Part shown: in pieces, positions 13,036 to 25,290 of the stretch
Numbering within the stretch: position 1 is the first letter of the stretch
How the letters are laid out: every line of letters starts with the position of its first letter
NCBI RefSeq assembly: GCF_050908995.1
Contig: NC_135118.1
Location: 22,453,501-22,517,500, forward strand
Direction: 5' to 3'
Origin: Andrena cerasifolii
Lineage: Eukaryota > Arthropoda > Insecta > Hymenoptera > Andrenidae
Length of the DNA stretch: 64,000 bases
Translations under genes and position numbers: made by a program
The notes under the pieces: generated by a model
Databases searched by the model: none
Told to the model about the DNA's origin: nothing
The model's input: the letters and a program-made list of their open reading frames with translations, nothing else

Positions 13036-13228
13036 CAATTATTGGGCGCTCGCGGTGGATAACAGTGAGATCGAAACTGGCGTGTTCGCGTTATATATTG
13101 TTCGGATTTAAAATTGGGGGCCCAGTGGAAAACAGGCACATGCCACCGCTTTATGATTTTAGAGGACAGCGGGTTGAAGGGAAAATTGTTTTTATAGGAA
13201 ATGCGGTACAAAATTGTAATTATTTTAG

Positions 13229-13608
13229 GGGGTAATGCCATTGTAAAGTCCGGAAAGGCCGCCTGAGTTTGAGAATTTTGTATGCGAGTAAATGGAATAC
13301 AAAATCTGTTTGAAGGTCTTTATTGTACATACTTTGAAGTATGATCACAATTTTTAAAAAATTTTTTTAATAAAAAAATTGAAGGAGAAATCTTTCCGGC
13401 CGCAGAACACTGTTTTTCAAAAGAAGCTTCTTTTGTTGAGCTGTGGCGCCGCTATTTTGCATTAAATTTTTTTTTTTTAAATTGTGATTATACTTCAGAG
13501 TATGTACAATAAAGGTCTTCAAACAGATTTTGTATTCCATTCACTATACTCGCATACAAAATTCTCAAAATCAGGCTACTTTTCCGGGCTCTACAGTGGT
13601 ATTACCCC
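13229..13608. mobile_element. TTAA-flanked foldback element 1 (GGGGTAATGCCA ends)
   Basis: Begins GGGGTAATGCCA and ends with the inverted TGGTATTACCCC. The arms run about 130 bp inward, including a shared GAATACAAAATCTGTTTGAAG segment. The flank is TTAG on the left (apparently mutated TTAA) and TTAA (13609-13612) on the right, shared with the next element. Non-coding. Confidence 0.75.
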
Positions 13609-13612
13609 TTAA

Positions 13613-14328
13613 GGGGGTATACCCGCCCGTTTGAACCCTCGGAAAATGTGTACATTTTGTGGGTTTTTTTTATAGGTCAACGGCTTGATGAAGATTATCC
13701 GTTTTACTATCTTTACATAGTAGTATGAACTACTTAAAAAAAAAGTTTCAGTTAAAAAACTATTGTTTTTCGGAAGTTATGCATACATATCCAAAGTCTC
13801 TCGATTTTAGACGGCTAAACGGTGGGCCTGAAAACAGCTGTATGTCGTGTCTGAAATCAAAAACAATAAACTCTTCTTATAAAGTATGTCAATAACTATC
13901 CTCCAATGGGGTAGATTTTGAAAAATTTGAAAAATAAAGAAATGGTGAAAGATCAAAGGTAAAGTTACATTTTTCTAAGAGAAAAGGCTACCTTTTTCTT
14001 TATAAATAATAAACGCGGAATAAAAAAAAAACCTCGTTGGACGATGTGGAATCTTATTACGATCCTGCATGCAAAATTGGAAGTGAATGGGTTGAACGTA
14101 GCGCGAGTTTTTAGGCCCACCGTTTAGCCGTCTAAAATCGAGAGTCTTTCGGATATGTATACATAACTTCCGAAAAACAATAGTCTTTTAACTGAAACTT
14201 TTTTTACAAGTAGTTCATAATACTATGTAAAGATAGTAAAAAAGCGGGAAATCTTTATCAAGCCGTGAACTTGTAAAAAAATCCACAACATGTACACATT
14301 TTCCGAGGGTTCAAACGGGGATACCCCC
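13613..14328. mobile_element. TTAA-flanked foldback element 2 (GGGGGTAT ends)
   Basis: Long arms of about 215 bp. The left arm holds TTTGAACCCTCGGAAAATGT and CTCTCGATTTTAGACGGCTA; both recur inverted before the right end. TTAA flanks lie at 13609-13612 and 14329-14332. Non-coding. Confidence 0.8.
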
Positions 14329-14488
14329 TTAAATGGTACTTGAATGAGATGGTAAATGACAACTATTGTCAAATTTTAGCTGAAAAATCATTTTCACAGG
14401 AAAGCGGTTCGAAATTGTAATTATTTTAAACAGTACTTGAATTAGATGGTAAATGATAACTATTAACAAATTTTAGCTGAAAAACTAA

Positions 14489-15180
14489 GGGGTTAGGCCA
14501 CCTTGGAGAAACAAAGTTACCCATTTTCAGCAATTATTTTGAGGTAGATAATGAAATAAATGGAAAATTCAATATGGAGTCTGTCATTGTACAACTCATG
14601 ACGGAAAGACGTATTTTCTTTTGTACAAAATGGCAGCGGTACAGCCATGATACGCAACATCTCACCAAACGACGTTTTCAACGGTGTTTAACCTCACGGC
14701 AATACCGTTTGACTTAGAACAAAAAACCAAAAAGTTTTATTTTCTACATGCCTAAAACTGAAGAAGTACATACCGATTTTGCAATGTCTTGAACATTTTC
14801 TTCGCAATTGGCACTTTTATAAAAACAAAAATGCACTTTTTCTCCGCATGTTCACCATTTCGACAGAAATGAATGTTCATGCATATCCATATGTACTTCT
14901 TCAGTTTTAGGCATGTAGAAAATAAAACTTTTTGGGTTCTTGATGCAGGTCAAACGGTACAGCCGTGACGTTAAACACCGTGCAAAACAGTCGTTCGGCA
15001 AGATGTCGCGTACACGGCTCTACAGCTGCCATTTTGTACGAAAGAAATACGACTTTTTCCGTCAGGAATTATAATACAACGACAGGCATCGTACTGAAAT
15101 ATCCATTTATTTCATTATATCCCTAAAAAGAATTACCGAAAGTGACTATAACTTTACTTCGCCCAGGGAGGCCTAACCCC
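14489..15180. mobile_element. TTAA-flanked foldback element 3 (GGGGTTAGGCC ends)
   Basis: Starts GGGGTTAGGCCACC and ends with inverted GGGAGGCCTAACCCC. Long inverted arms contain words such as AAAATAAAACTTTTTGG and GCTGCCATTTTGTAC. Flanks are CTAA (14485-14488) and TTAA (15181-15184). Non-coding. Confidence 0.75.
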
Positions 15181-15431
15181 TTAATTCTATTAGACCACGT
15201 GTCCCCAAGGAGCCGTGTGGCATGGGCCCTTTTCCACTACGCATTTGTTTTTTCTCTGCGCGAAGAAAATTTAACCTCGGGTCTCCACACCGTCGCAAAC
15301 GGAACAAAACGTTCAGATACGATTCGTACGCCGAGTTTTTTTTAATGAAACGTGGTGGAATTAATGGAAGAAAGAAACGAAAATTAATGCATATATGGCA
15401 CGTGCCTGTCTTCCACTGGGCCCCTCAATTA

Positions 15432-16173
15432 TAGAAAGAAACGTTCCTCGAAACGAATCCTTTTATACAGCTAAATTCTGTTTTACATTTCTTACGCAGG
15501 TTGTGATACCTACTTAACATAATTTGCAACTATGCAAAACAATTCGTATTAACTTTCAAATAGATTTACTTACTTTTATCAAATAATGCACTTACAGACA
15601 CAATTACAAGATACCTGTACTTTCGAGGCTCGTGTCTATTCCCTGGAAATTTCAAAACCAGTAGACGATGCTGGGTACTTCATATGCACATGGAATCGAG
15701 GTGGTGCATGGTAGAATAATGAATGACTCCTAACACAACACTAAATTTATTTTAACAAAAACAATTAACACTGTACCGAGAGACTCGCGGGAGGTCAACG
15801 GCAAATGTTCGCAGGAACTGCCCGATACCGACTAACGAACTTAGCAGGGTTGTCAGGAAAATCCGTACCGTGGTGAAGGGGAAACCAACCTTAGCGTGGA
15901 TTGGTTTGACGGCATGGAATCATCACGCACGCAAACATCTCCATTGCTGTAGGTATTCTCCCTCCACTGCACCCTGTAACCAGTGTTGCCAAGAATGCCA
16001 GGCGAAGTCGCTACGCGGCGGGGCATATGACGTCACTGGGCCTGGATTCGCTTTGCGTTTTCGTCGGTGGCAGCCGCAGCGCCACCAAACAAGTATACCG
16101 GTATCGCTGTAAGTGTTCCCTTTCTGCTGCTCTGTGACGTCATATGCCTCGCCGCAACGCTGTTTAGTAGCTA
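15432..16173. other. Intergenic, CpG-richer patch at 15870-16160
   Basis: No gene recognised. GGGGCATATGACGTCAC near 16020 is inverted near 16134-16150 (GTGACGTCATATGCC), suggesting an old palindromic insertion. Short open frames here are on both strands and have no recognisable content. Confidence 0.4.
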
Positions 16174-16857
16174 CAGTGACTCGCATTAATATTCGGACAC
16201 TCTTTAAAATCGCATAACTTTTTTAGAATTGGTCCAAACAACTTGAGTTTTTTTGAGAAGCTAGAAGGATTAGTTTGCTAACTGACGCGTTTCGTCGTTT
16301 TGAATAAAAATGCACTTAGTCGGAATAGCAAAAAAAATAGAAAAGGTCGATTTTTAAACTTTTTTTTGTGAGCCTGTAATGAAAACTCAAAAAAAAAACC
16401 GTTTGTAGATTGAAGTAAGTTGTACACGTGTTTGAAATTTCATGGAAATCGGTTAACGTTGCTCCGAGCTACAAAGTTTAAAAATCGCAGAATAAGGTCG
16501 AGAATCGCGAAAATTCCCGAAATCAGCGATTCTCGACCTTATTCTGCGATTTTTAAACTTTTGTAGCTCGAAGCAACGTTAACCGATTTTGAGGAAATTT
16601 TAGGCACGTATACAACTTACTGCAATCTACAAACGGGTTTTTTGAATTTTCATTACAAGCTCACAAAAAAAAGTTTAAAAATCGACATTTACTATTCTTT
16701 TCGCTATTCCAATCAAATACATTTTTTTCAAAACGACGAAACGCGTCAGTTAGCAAACTAATTCTTCTAGCTTCTCAAAAAAACTCAAGTTCTTTGTACC
16801 AATTCTAAAAAAGTTATGTGATTTTGAAAAGTGTCCGAATATTAATGCGAGCCACTG
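16174..16857. mobile_element. Mariner-like non-autonomous foldback element (684 bp, TA target)
   Basis: Ends CAGTGACTCGCATTAATATT and the inverted AATATTAATGCGAGCCACTG, flanked by TA at 16172-16173 and 16858-16859. The whole element is a near-complete palindrome, with the centre near 16515 where GATTCTCGACCTTATTCTGC is met by its inverse. TA duplication and CAGTG termini fit the Tc1/mariner group. There is no transposase frame. Confidence 0.85.
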
Positions 16858-17698
16858 TACGTCTAAGTAGCTACACTGCCTGCAATTGCATCGTCTCTCC
16901 ACAGTCTGTACCCTTAACAAGAGGTGGAAGAATTGAAGGAAAGAAATAGAAAATTGAAGAAACGTAGAAACAGGGGTAAAAGAGAAAGCTAAGGGAGAAG
17001 CGACTGCGCTACGGCTCACGTGGGCCTGTTCGCCACATGTTTCTGACGGTGACCACCAGGCCCAAGCGAAACCTCGGGAAACGAGCTGCAGAAGAATAGG
17101 CGGAAAGGCTCGCCCAGGCTCGGCGAGTCTGTTTGGCGAGCGCGAGTCAGCGAGGCGAGAAAGAAGTTCTTTGTTTGGCGCCTGAGCCGAGCCGACCCTT
17201 CAGGCTCGCCGAGCCACGCGTCGTTTGAATTCACCTTAAGAGAACTTAGAAATGTGAAAGTTAGGAATGTAGGGAGAAAAAAGATCAGACGAAAAAATAC
17301 AGGGCCCAAAAATTGGTAGAAAAAAAAAATTGAAATCAATAAAAACCAATGAAAAAGTGAAACTTCTTGAAAAAGCGGTAAAAAAGTAGGTAAGGCTTCT
17401 GTTAATCAATAAATATCTACAAAAAATTTAACTCTCTATCAAAAAATATATTTTCAAATAATTATCTCTATTTAAATATACCTAAAGGGCGGCAAAAATC
17501 ATTTTCGCCCAGAGCAACGGAACAGCCACGTAGATCGGGACCTGAGAAAAAGATCGTGGTGGCAGAGACGTAGCTGCCACAGAATAATATATTGATTCTG
17601 TGTGAATACTATTCGATTTCAGTGAAACATGAACCTTAGATATTGAACTTATCGATATTCGTCAGGAAATGTTGAATCTGACCTCATCGTCTTTGCTA
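16858..17698. other. Intergenic with a GC-rich block at about 17030-17230
   Basis: The GC-rich block repeats GGCTCGCC/GGCTCGGCGAG-type words on both strands. Both flanks are AT-rich. No gene was recognised. Confidence 0.35.
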
Positions 17699-18032
17699 CA
17701 CAGTGGTTTAAAATGCGATTCTAGCTAAGCAAAATTATTTTTGTCATTATTTTTTCCTGCACGTATATACATTTTAAAAGTATGTACTCATTTATCATTT
17801 TTAATGTTATTTCTACTCCCTTATGATTATTTTTTGCTTGTTTTGTGTGTAAGTAAAGATACAAGCGTCCTCGATAAAAGTTAATATTTCCAGATTGTAA
17901 TCAATTAGTTTATTGTAAATTTACAAATAAACAGACAAGTATAAATAGTTTTAAAGTATATATACCTCCTACAGGAAAGAATAATGACAAAAATAATTTT
18001 GCTTAGCTAGAATCGCATGTTAAACCACTGTG
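17699..18032. mobile_element. 334-bp TIR element (CACAGTGGTTTA ends)
   Basis: Inverted termini of about 60 bp: CACAGTGGTTTAAAATGCGA at the left and TCGCATGTTAAACCACTGTG at the right. The arms share CTAGCTAAGCAAAATTATTT. The AT-rich interior is non-coding. The left flank is TA but the right is not, so the target duplication is unclear. Confidence 0.75.
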
Positions 18033-19956
18033 GACTCCCCGAACAGGATATCTGCCATCTGGCACGACCACTGACTACATACCTCGAAAAATAAATCTAT
18101 TATTTCGATTTTTCAATTTCATTTAGAATCTCGTATTAGGGTCAAAGATCCAGGGGTGATCTGGTGACCTATTTTCGGCCTCCGCTTAGAGAACGAGTGC
18201 CATCGACCCTAGACAACTTCGAAACCTGGGGTCTCGTAACTTGACCTAATTTCGCTAGGTCGTATTCGACCGCGTGTCCTTGAAGCGTACATGTGTCAGA
18301 TTTTTCTACGATTTCATATCACACAGTATCATCACAAAATTCCTTACCCTTCTGAATCATTCGATTCTCCAGATTTGCTACCCTGTTTTTTCAATTATAT
18401 TTTAAAAATCATTGCCGAGCAATCTTGTATCTGTATGCCGATCTGAAGATCCACGAGTTCCTAATTCTATGTTGGCTAGGTGGACAATTATTTTATGGGC
18501 CGAAATAATAACACGCGCGTAACTATGCACGTGTTCTGAAATTGTGTCACTATGGTAACACGTAAGATAGGGGTTGTTATTGAATGGAGGGTTACTTTGG
18601 GCACCCCTTGGTGATACTATTTCCCATACCATCAAAGACGTATCATGGTTTGCTTCTTTAATATGTGGGCCAACAAGAAGCACGCTACTCACAGTTAACA
18701 CACCGTCAATTATTTTCAAGCATTGAAACATCTAATAGCGTTTCCTAATTATCGAACGTATTAATTCCTTTCCGCTAAATCTATTCTCATTGATTAATAT
18801 GCTGTCACACAGTTGAAATCCAAAATGCCACTTTTCTAGCGCCACAAAACTATTCAAATCGTTTCACGTTAACGATGCGATCCCTATTTCCCTCCTTAGA
18901 AGGGACACTGTAATCATCTTGCAATTTGCGTGCACCGTTCTTTATATCCAAACGCATCGTTTAAAAAATCGAGGCTGCTTGCAAGAAATTCAAAGCAGTC
19001 TCGGAGGGTGAATTATTCAGTTCTCTGACCACGCATAGGATGAATCACGGCGGGATTCCAGAGATTGGACGACTTTATCAGTTCCTTCGCACGGAACTGT
19101 TCCTCCTCCTCTTCTTTCACATTCTTATGTCGTGTCTTACTCACACCTATCACTGTAGAAACATTCCTCTACTAACATCCGAGTTGCTACGAGATAAGGG
19201 CACCAAACGAATCAACGTTTCCCTCCACCCTCTACGATTTCACCACTGGAGCTTCCCTTGTCATTGAATTCGCAACTTGTTACACTCCCAAAACCATCCA
19301 GAAATACCAATTTCTGTAGTTAAAAGTTTCAGCAACGCTCGGTGCAAGTGGATATCGACGTTCCCTTTCACGATGAGCGTTCCATTGACAAAGGTGCGTT
19401 GACTCGTAATCGTAAGTTTCGCGCATTAGCACAAGGCTGAAGGCTGGCAGCACGCGAGCCGATTCAACGCAAATTTCTGTGCCATTTTTGGCAGAACAAT
19501 CGATCTCCACCGGTGAATCTAATCGCCGAGTGTTCGTTCAGTCAATGGAATTCGAGGCACCTTCCCGGCGCAATCGAACACTTCTCCTCTGCCGTTTGAG
19601 GAGCATTAGGCAGGTCAGTCAGAAGCCAGCGCTGGGAACTCTATTCTTCATGGCTCGCGGCGTCTTCGCGAAGCGAGTGGCATTCGAACTGGGCCATTGA
19701 CACGTCGAAAAAAGAACAGAATTTCCTTTGCCCTTGACTCTATAAATTACTTACAGCGTTCGCTGGCAATTTCCAGCCACTCTAAAGAACAACCCATCAT
19801 TATTATCGTAAGAACTAATGCCGGGTGAAATATGCTGGAACCAGTCACCACTGGGGGTTGTGTTAGGTAGCTTTCCATTAGCTGGAGAAACTAACTCCTA
19901 AAATCCTCCTTTTGATAAAAAAGAGAATAAGGATCTCGAAAAACCAGACTCTCCAA
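18033..19956. other. Intergenic, no gene recognised
   Basis: A 109-codon open frame on minus (18731-18402) and shorter ones on both strands show no domain, signal peptide or splice context that I can support. No repeat structure stands out. Confidence 0.35.
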
Positions 19957-20300
19957 CAGTGGCGGATTTAACAGGGCGGCCGATGAGCGGTTGCCGCCTG
20001 GGCCCCTGCCCAGAAGGCCCCTCAGGGCCCCATCTTAAAAAAAAATATGAATTTATCCAAACTATATTTTTTACAGTACTACTACACTGAGACCGTTTTT
20101 CGTAAACTACCTCTTCATTTTCCTGGAAAAACGGGTCCCTCTAGAAGTCCCCGTAGGGCCCCATCCTTAAAAAAATTATGATCTTATCCAAACTATATTT
20201 TTTTCAGTACTACTACTCTTAGCCCTATTTTAGTAAACCACCTCTTAATTTTTTTTCAGAACGTTTGCCACCTGGGCCTTTTTTCTTAAATCCGCCACTG
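19957..20300. mobile_element. hAT-like MITE (CAGTGGCGGATTTAA ends)
   Basis: Termini CAGTGGCGGATTTAA and TTAAATCCGCCACTG are inverted copies. An 8-bp direct repeat with one mismatch flanks it (CTCTCCAA at 19949-19956, CTCCCCAA at 20301-20308), as hAT elements produce. The interior contains two direct copies of a ~125-bp module that starts near AGGGCCCCAT. Confidence 0.85.
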
Positions 20301-23300
20301 CTCCCCAACTTCGTTCCCGTTTTATCGAATAAACTAAAAAAAGAAACCCAAGGTGATCATTAACTGTTAACTGCATCCTCGACTGCTCATCGCTGCCTTT
20401 CTTTTCAAGGAATACGGATCTCCCTTCTACAATTCCTCCACCCGAAAATTAGCAGAAGCAAAGAACCTGAAATTGTTTATCAGACTATAGCGAAAGGGCC
20501 GAGTAGATGCCCGGCGTCTGCGCGTCGCGATGCGTGCTATGTATAGCCAATGATACGGCCTGGTGTTCAAGGCATCGGTTCCTCCGTGCGAATTCTATGT
20601 TCATTGCAGGCCTGATCATCGGCCAAGCAGCACGGTGTTATGTTCGCACCTCGAAGGGCCGAGTTCCGCCATAAAACGACACCCCGGGAACCTGAAAATC
20701 CTAAGTGAACCGACTCCTCCTCCTCGATGTCCCTCGCCTCGTCCGATCATCCCTCCAACAGTCTGCCCCTCGCGAACGCGCGCAGCGAGTGCTGCGGCTC
20801 GGCCAGTCGATACGCTCGGCGATTTTAAAAACAGACGGCAAACAGAACGACATACCGTTGACGCGAACGATGCGCTCGAAACTATCGTGTAGAATCAGTG
20901 ATACGTAGGGAGATATCGCGAGATTCGAGGGGGAAGAATTCGAGGTTCATGCATCCCGTCAGTGTCTGCAAGGAGGGTTCCCTCGACTGGACTTCACGCC
21001 GACGAGGCTCTGTGCACACCGGAGTTGCTGTTTGTACAAAAAGGTAATTAGCGATGGAACGTGGTGCCCCTTTGCGCGGCGTCCTGCTCGACCACCCTCC
21101 GCTCTCGGGGCTGAGCTCGCGGAAAGCCGATTTCAGGAACGAGGTGCGTTTATCGTGACCATCGAGTGCAGTGTTTCATGTACACAGTACCTCGTTCAGT
21201 GGCGTTTCCAGCTGGCACGTGACGCGCGGATAAAAATTTCGATAAGTCAGCGGATCGAGTTTACTTTGGAGGAAAGCTTTTCTGGCAAAAGCGCGCGACC
21301 TTCGTGGAACCTCGCTGTAACACGTTCGCGGAAATTGCGATCTAAAAATCCGAGATAGCCGCCACTGATAACGAATCTGGACGTGAAATATCGAGTAGAT
21401 AAATGGGGATCGCGCGTTTTTCAATGGCCACTTTTCACATTCGATGAAGATCCTTAGAATGACATTATTGGATGGAAGTAGGTACTCCTTGCCGGTGGAA
21501 GTGAGGATTTAACGTGGCTGGCTTGTAAGAAAGTAACTGTGGTTCTTCTTAGCTTCCAAGTGCTTTCACTCCAAAGTAAGAAGAACGCGAAGTTTTACAT
21601 GAAGTAGAAAAGCATTTTCTCAGAATCTTTAAAAGATGAACTAAGAACGGGAGGAAGAAAGAGATTCGAATTAAATTTTGCTCAGCTGTTTGTTCTTCGC
21701 AAACAGCTCGGCAAAATCCTTATTCAGCTTAATCTTAGTGGGGGTTTTAAACAGTAGCGGGTGTAATGTGCACGCAATGATTTCTTCGTCGACTCTCTTC
21801 CACTCTGTTCCCACGTCGACGAAGCAAGTGCAGTAGGAACGAAATAGGTATTTCGTTTCGAAGAAGCCTGCTTCGATCGTAAATTGTAGTCCGCGCGAAA
21901 CGCTAACAGCGGGACTAAAAGGAGCCGGTAGCGAGAGTAAACATTTGATTTCCGCGCAATTATCTTGGGTCTGCCAGCCGTGGAAGCACCGATTGTTTAA
22001 TCATTGATAATTACCCCCTCGGTGGTCTTAATCGCGTCCACCGCGTTTTCTTTACGGCTTTACGTCGTGTCTGGAGATTAGAATAGTAAATCGTTGCTTT
22101 CTTACGTTTAATATGTGCGCTTCGAATGTTTGCTGGTGAAACAGCTTCTTTGTCTGGCGACTCGTTGTTGGTTATTACGTACGAAAGTCCATTAGGCAAC
22201 AGGGGTCGACCGCTAGGGTCACTTTTCATTAATGAATACCTACTATTAGCTATGGATTTTGTCCAATCCTCGCGAAGTCGATACACATCTTAATGCTCGT
22301 GGCGCGAAAGACACGCGAGATATCGGATGCGAATACCTGGAATGGCGGGAATAATCGATACGTGTTTTCAAATACTGAGGAAATTGTACGGATGTACCGT
22401 TGCCCCTTGTGTCTAAAATTCCATTCGTGGAATCATGGCGTAAATGAATTCTTTGTATCCCAACAAATCTTTAAACACGTGACGTTTCCTTAATAACATG
22501 TAATAATGTTTTCTTTACCTCTCATTATTTACTACTGTGATTTCAAATCTACGTTTCGATAAATTGGAGAATATTTTCTGCTATTTCATAGAAAAAAATC
22601 CCCCTCTTGAATGGTGAAGTTTGTAGGAAATGGTACTATAATTTCTTAGAATCTTCCTTTTTTTCTATTTTTCAATTCCGCCGCGCACGTTTAATCAAGC
22701 TATCATACAAACGATAAATTCTTTGACCGTAGATTTATTTTCCTAAAAGATTCTTGCGTGTGGTAATTCATAGTTGAAGAACAAAAAAGTATATTGGATT
22801 TCAAGTGCAACATCGTGATTTTACCATCACGGATTCCCTTAAGACGATAACAGGATCACGCGCTGCAATTTTGCGGTTTCCCGTCTGATCGTCGTACGCC
22901 TATACTACTTAAAGTAATCAATGCTTTTCTGCGAACGTGCATCCGTGATGATGACGAGAGAAAGGAGTATTAAATGGATATACAGCGATGAATTTCTCTA
23001 TCGAACCTATGATAACACAATGTTCTATTTGAACACACAATTTACAAACTGTAAATCATGTTACAAAATATAATCTGTACAATAGATTCGCTAAGTCTCA
23101 CGACCAGGTTTATGCTTCATATTATGAATATTATACGAAATTTATTTAATCAAATGATTGTTCAAATTCCCAGTCATACTATGCGTTGATAACTTTTGCA
23201 AAATAAGTCATGAAACTTTAGGGGATTAGAAAAGTCTAATCCCCTCATTTGGTGTACAGTTTGTGTATAATTGCCAAGCTAGATGATTATTCCTTAGCAA

Positions 23301-23728
23301 AGTCGAATCAAGGTTTCGTGAATTATTTTGCAAAAGTTATTCGCGAGGAAACTCGTGCTTTTGTCGACCGAATGCCTCGAATGAGGAGCACGTACATCGA
23401 GGATCTATTTTTGTCAGTGACGAGGGAACCCATCTTTTCGGGAAAAACGATAAAAAAACACATTGAAAGCGATAAAATCGTTACTGTCCAATGGCGACAG
23501 TGGAGCGTGGATTTTGCGCAACGGGGCACACACCCTCTTTTCCTCCTTAAGGTGAGGGTGAGGGACTGGCAGGGAATGTAGATCTCTGCGGCAAACTGTA
23601 CACCAAGCAGAGAGTATTGATCACACGATGAGCAACGGTGAACTTTAAAGGGGTTACTATAGAGATTCGAAATGAAAATTGAACTTCCCTCCCAAATTTC
23701 GATCTTGCAAAAATTTCCCCTAAACCAT
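20301..23728. other. Intergenic; CpG-rich promoter-like block at about 20480-21350
   Basis: The block at 20480-21350 is rich in CG dinucleotides. It has an initiator-like ATCAGTG near 20897, then ACAAAAAG|GTAATT near 21042 that could end a non-coding first exon on the + strand. Downstream there is a small hairpin at about 21683-21707 (AGCTGTTTG inverted) and a perfect 10-bp one at 23221-23246 (GGGGATTAGA / TCTAATCCCC). No coding exon was recognised. Confidence 0.3.
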
Positions 23729-24340
23729 AATGTATATCGTTTAAAATGGCTAATGATTTCGGAATTGTCTGCTTAAACATATGTGGATTTCTACGGATTC
23801 AAATTTTCGAATTCTTCATTGAAGAGTGGGTACATTTCGCTAACTTAAAATTGAGGAATTTTAACGAAGCATATGCGAATTCCAATTCCTTTCAAATTTT
23901 ACAGTTTCTACTACAATTACCTGAATTTCTACTTATTCAAAGTTCAGTAAATTTTCTAAATAAATTTAGCTTTAATTAGCAATAGCTTTGCTTTGGAGAA
24001 AAATAATAGAAAATTTTTTCTGCCAATGTATGTGCAGATCGAAGGCACGAATAGGTAATGAATATCGCGAAGTTTTTAAATATCCCACGTGGGGATGAAT
24101 AACGCGGTTATTTAGAAAATTTACTGAACTTTGAATAAGTAAAAATTCAGGTAATTGTAGTAGAAACTGTAAAATTTGAAAGGAATTGGAATTCGCATAT
24201 GCTTCGTTAAAATTCCTCAATTTTAAATTAGCGAAATGTACCCACTCTTCAGTGAAGAATTCAAAATTTCGAATCCGTAAAAATCCACGTATGTTTAAGC
24301 AGACAATTCCGAAATCATTAGCCATTTTAAACGATATCGA
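23729..24340. repeat. Long inverted repeat, ~235-bp arms about 96% identical
   Basis: The left arm runs from about 23729 to 23962 and the right from about 24108 to 24340, with a ~145-bp spacer. Each arm keeps an open frame of about 72 codons beginning MANDFGIVCLNI, with about four amino-acid differences between arms. I found no transposon-type terminus or target duplication. It could be a foldback element or a hairpin-RNA source. Confidence 0.85.
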
Positions 24341-25034
24341 GACAAAATATTTTCCAAATAGAATCTTCGCACTTTCTTTGAAACCCCATTCGCGAGCTAT
24401 TAAATGTAATCATTCTTTTCCAGTCCACCAATGCCCGATATCAAGCTCGTAACCAATCGTGTATAAAATAATAAAAGTAAGTCGATATTCTCGGCGCACT
24501 CGAATTCCATCGATGAACGGCGCTTGTTCGCGAGGCGCGCTTTCCTCGAAGCAAAACAATTTCCGTTGCCATCGCTGGTGGCTGCGATTCGACAGGTGTT
24601 GCGGGAATAACGAGACGATCGTGTTCGCGAGGCAGTTTTCCGGTATCGGCGTGAAATTACCGATACCCGCGAAAATGCGAAACGTCCGACGCCTCACCTG
24701 GAGGAGCTTTGAGTAAGCGGACACGCGCGTTTACAAACGGGGAGTATTTTCCCGTCGCATCACGCACGATCTCATCTTATGACTCAGATTGCGAAAATGT
24801 TGGCCAACGAGTCAGCTAACGTCCACACAAACTGTAACGCATAGACGAAGATTGCAACAAATCTGCTTATTAGATGCGATTGTATTGATTGATTTAAATA
24901 TATCTTCGCTATATACTTCTTCTACCTGCTTCTTCGATTTAACATTACCTGGATGCTTGTTAGCTTGCTAGTAAACTGTTTTGTTATGAGCCTTGAAAGG
25001 CTACCAAAACTATGTCGCCTGGAATGACTCTAAA
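24341..25034. other. Intergenic, GC-rich patch at about 24490-24720
   Basis: Open frames occur on both strands in the GC-richer patch, but none shows a recognisable domain. Confidence 0.3.
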
Positions 25035-25213
25035 GCCGGGAATCCACCGGGAAGCTAAGCTATGCCATGCGATGCTAAGCTATGCTATGCTATGCCATGC
25101 TAAGTTTTAAAAAAAATTAGCTTCAATACATTCTTATGGAACCGTTTCCACCAAAAGCTGCGTTAAAACATAGCATCGCATAGCATAGCTTAGCTTCCCG
25201 GTGGGTTCCCGGC
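25035..25213. mobile_element. Palindromic MITE, TTAA/GCCGGG family
   Basis: Starts GCCGGGAATCCACCGGGAAG and ends with the near-perfect inverse before GGC; 179 bp. The arms are built of GCTAAGCTATG-type words. The flank is TAAA on the left and TTAA on the right. The interior segment ending ATGGAACCG recurs in the copy at 58591-58772. Confidence 0.8.
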
Positions 25214-25290
25214 TTAAGTGTTAACGTGATGGGTGTTTCAAATTAGGAAGAATATGAAGGCAGAAGCGATTCGAATTGAAAAAGTAATGG

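Larger units (their letters stand above)
13116..15431. mobile_element. Outer inverted-repeat element interrupted by three TTAA foldback elements
   Basis: GGGGGCCCAGTGGAAAACAG near 13116-13136 is inverted near 15398-15431 (CTGTCTTCCACTGGGCCCC). Between the ends is AT-rich host sequence with a ~95-bp direct duplication (about 14333-14484). Three foldback elements (13229-13608, 13613-14328, 14489-15180) are inserted in it. Host sequence left of 13225 (AAATTGTAATTATTTTA) reappears uninterrupted at about 14410-14430, which supports insertion. No transposase frame is present. Confidence 0.55.
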
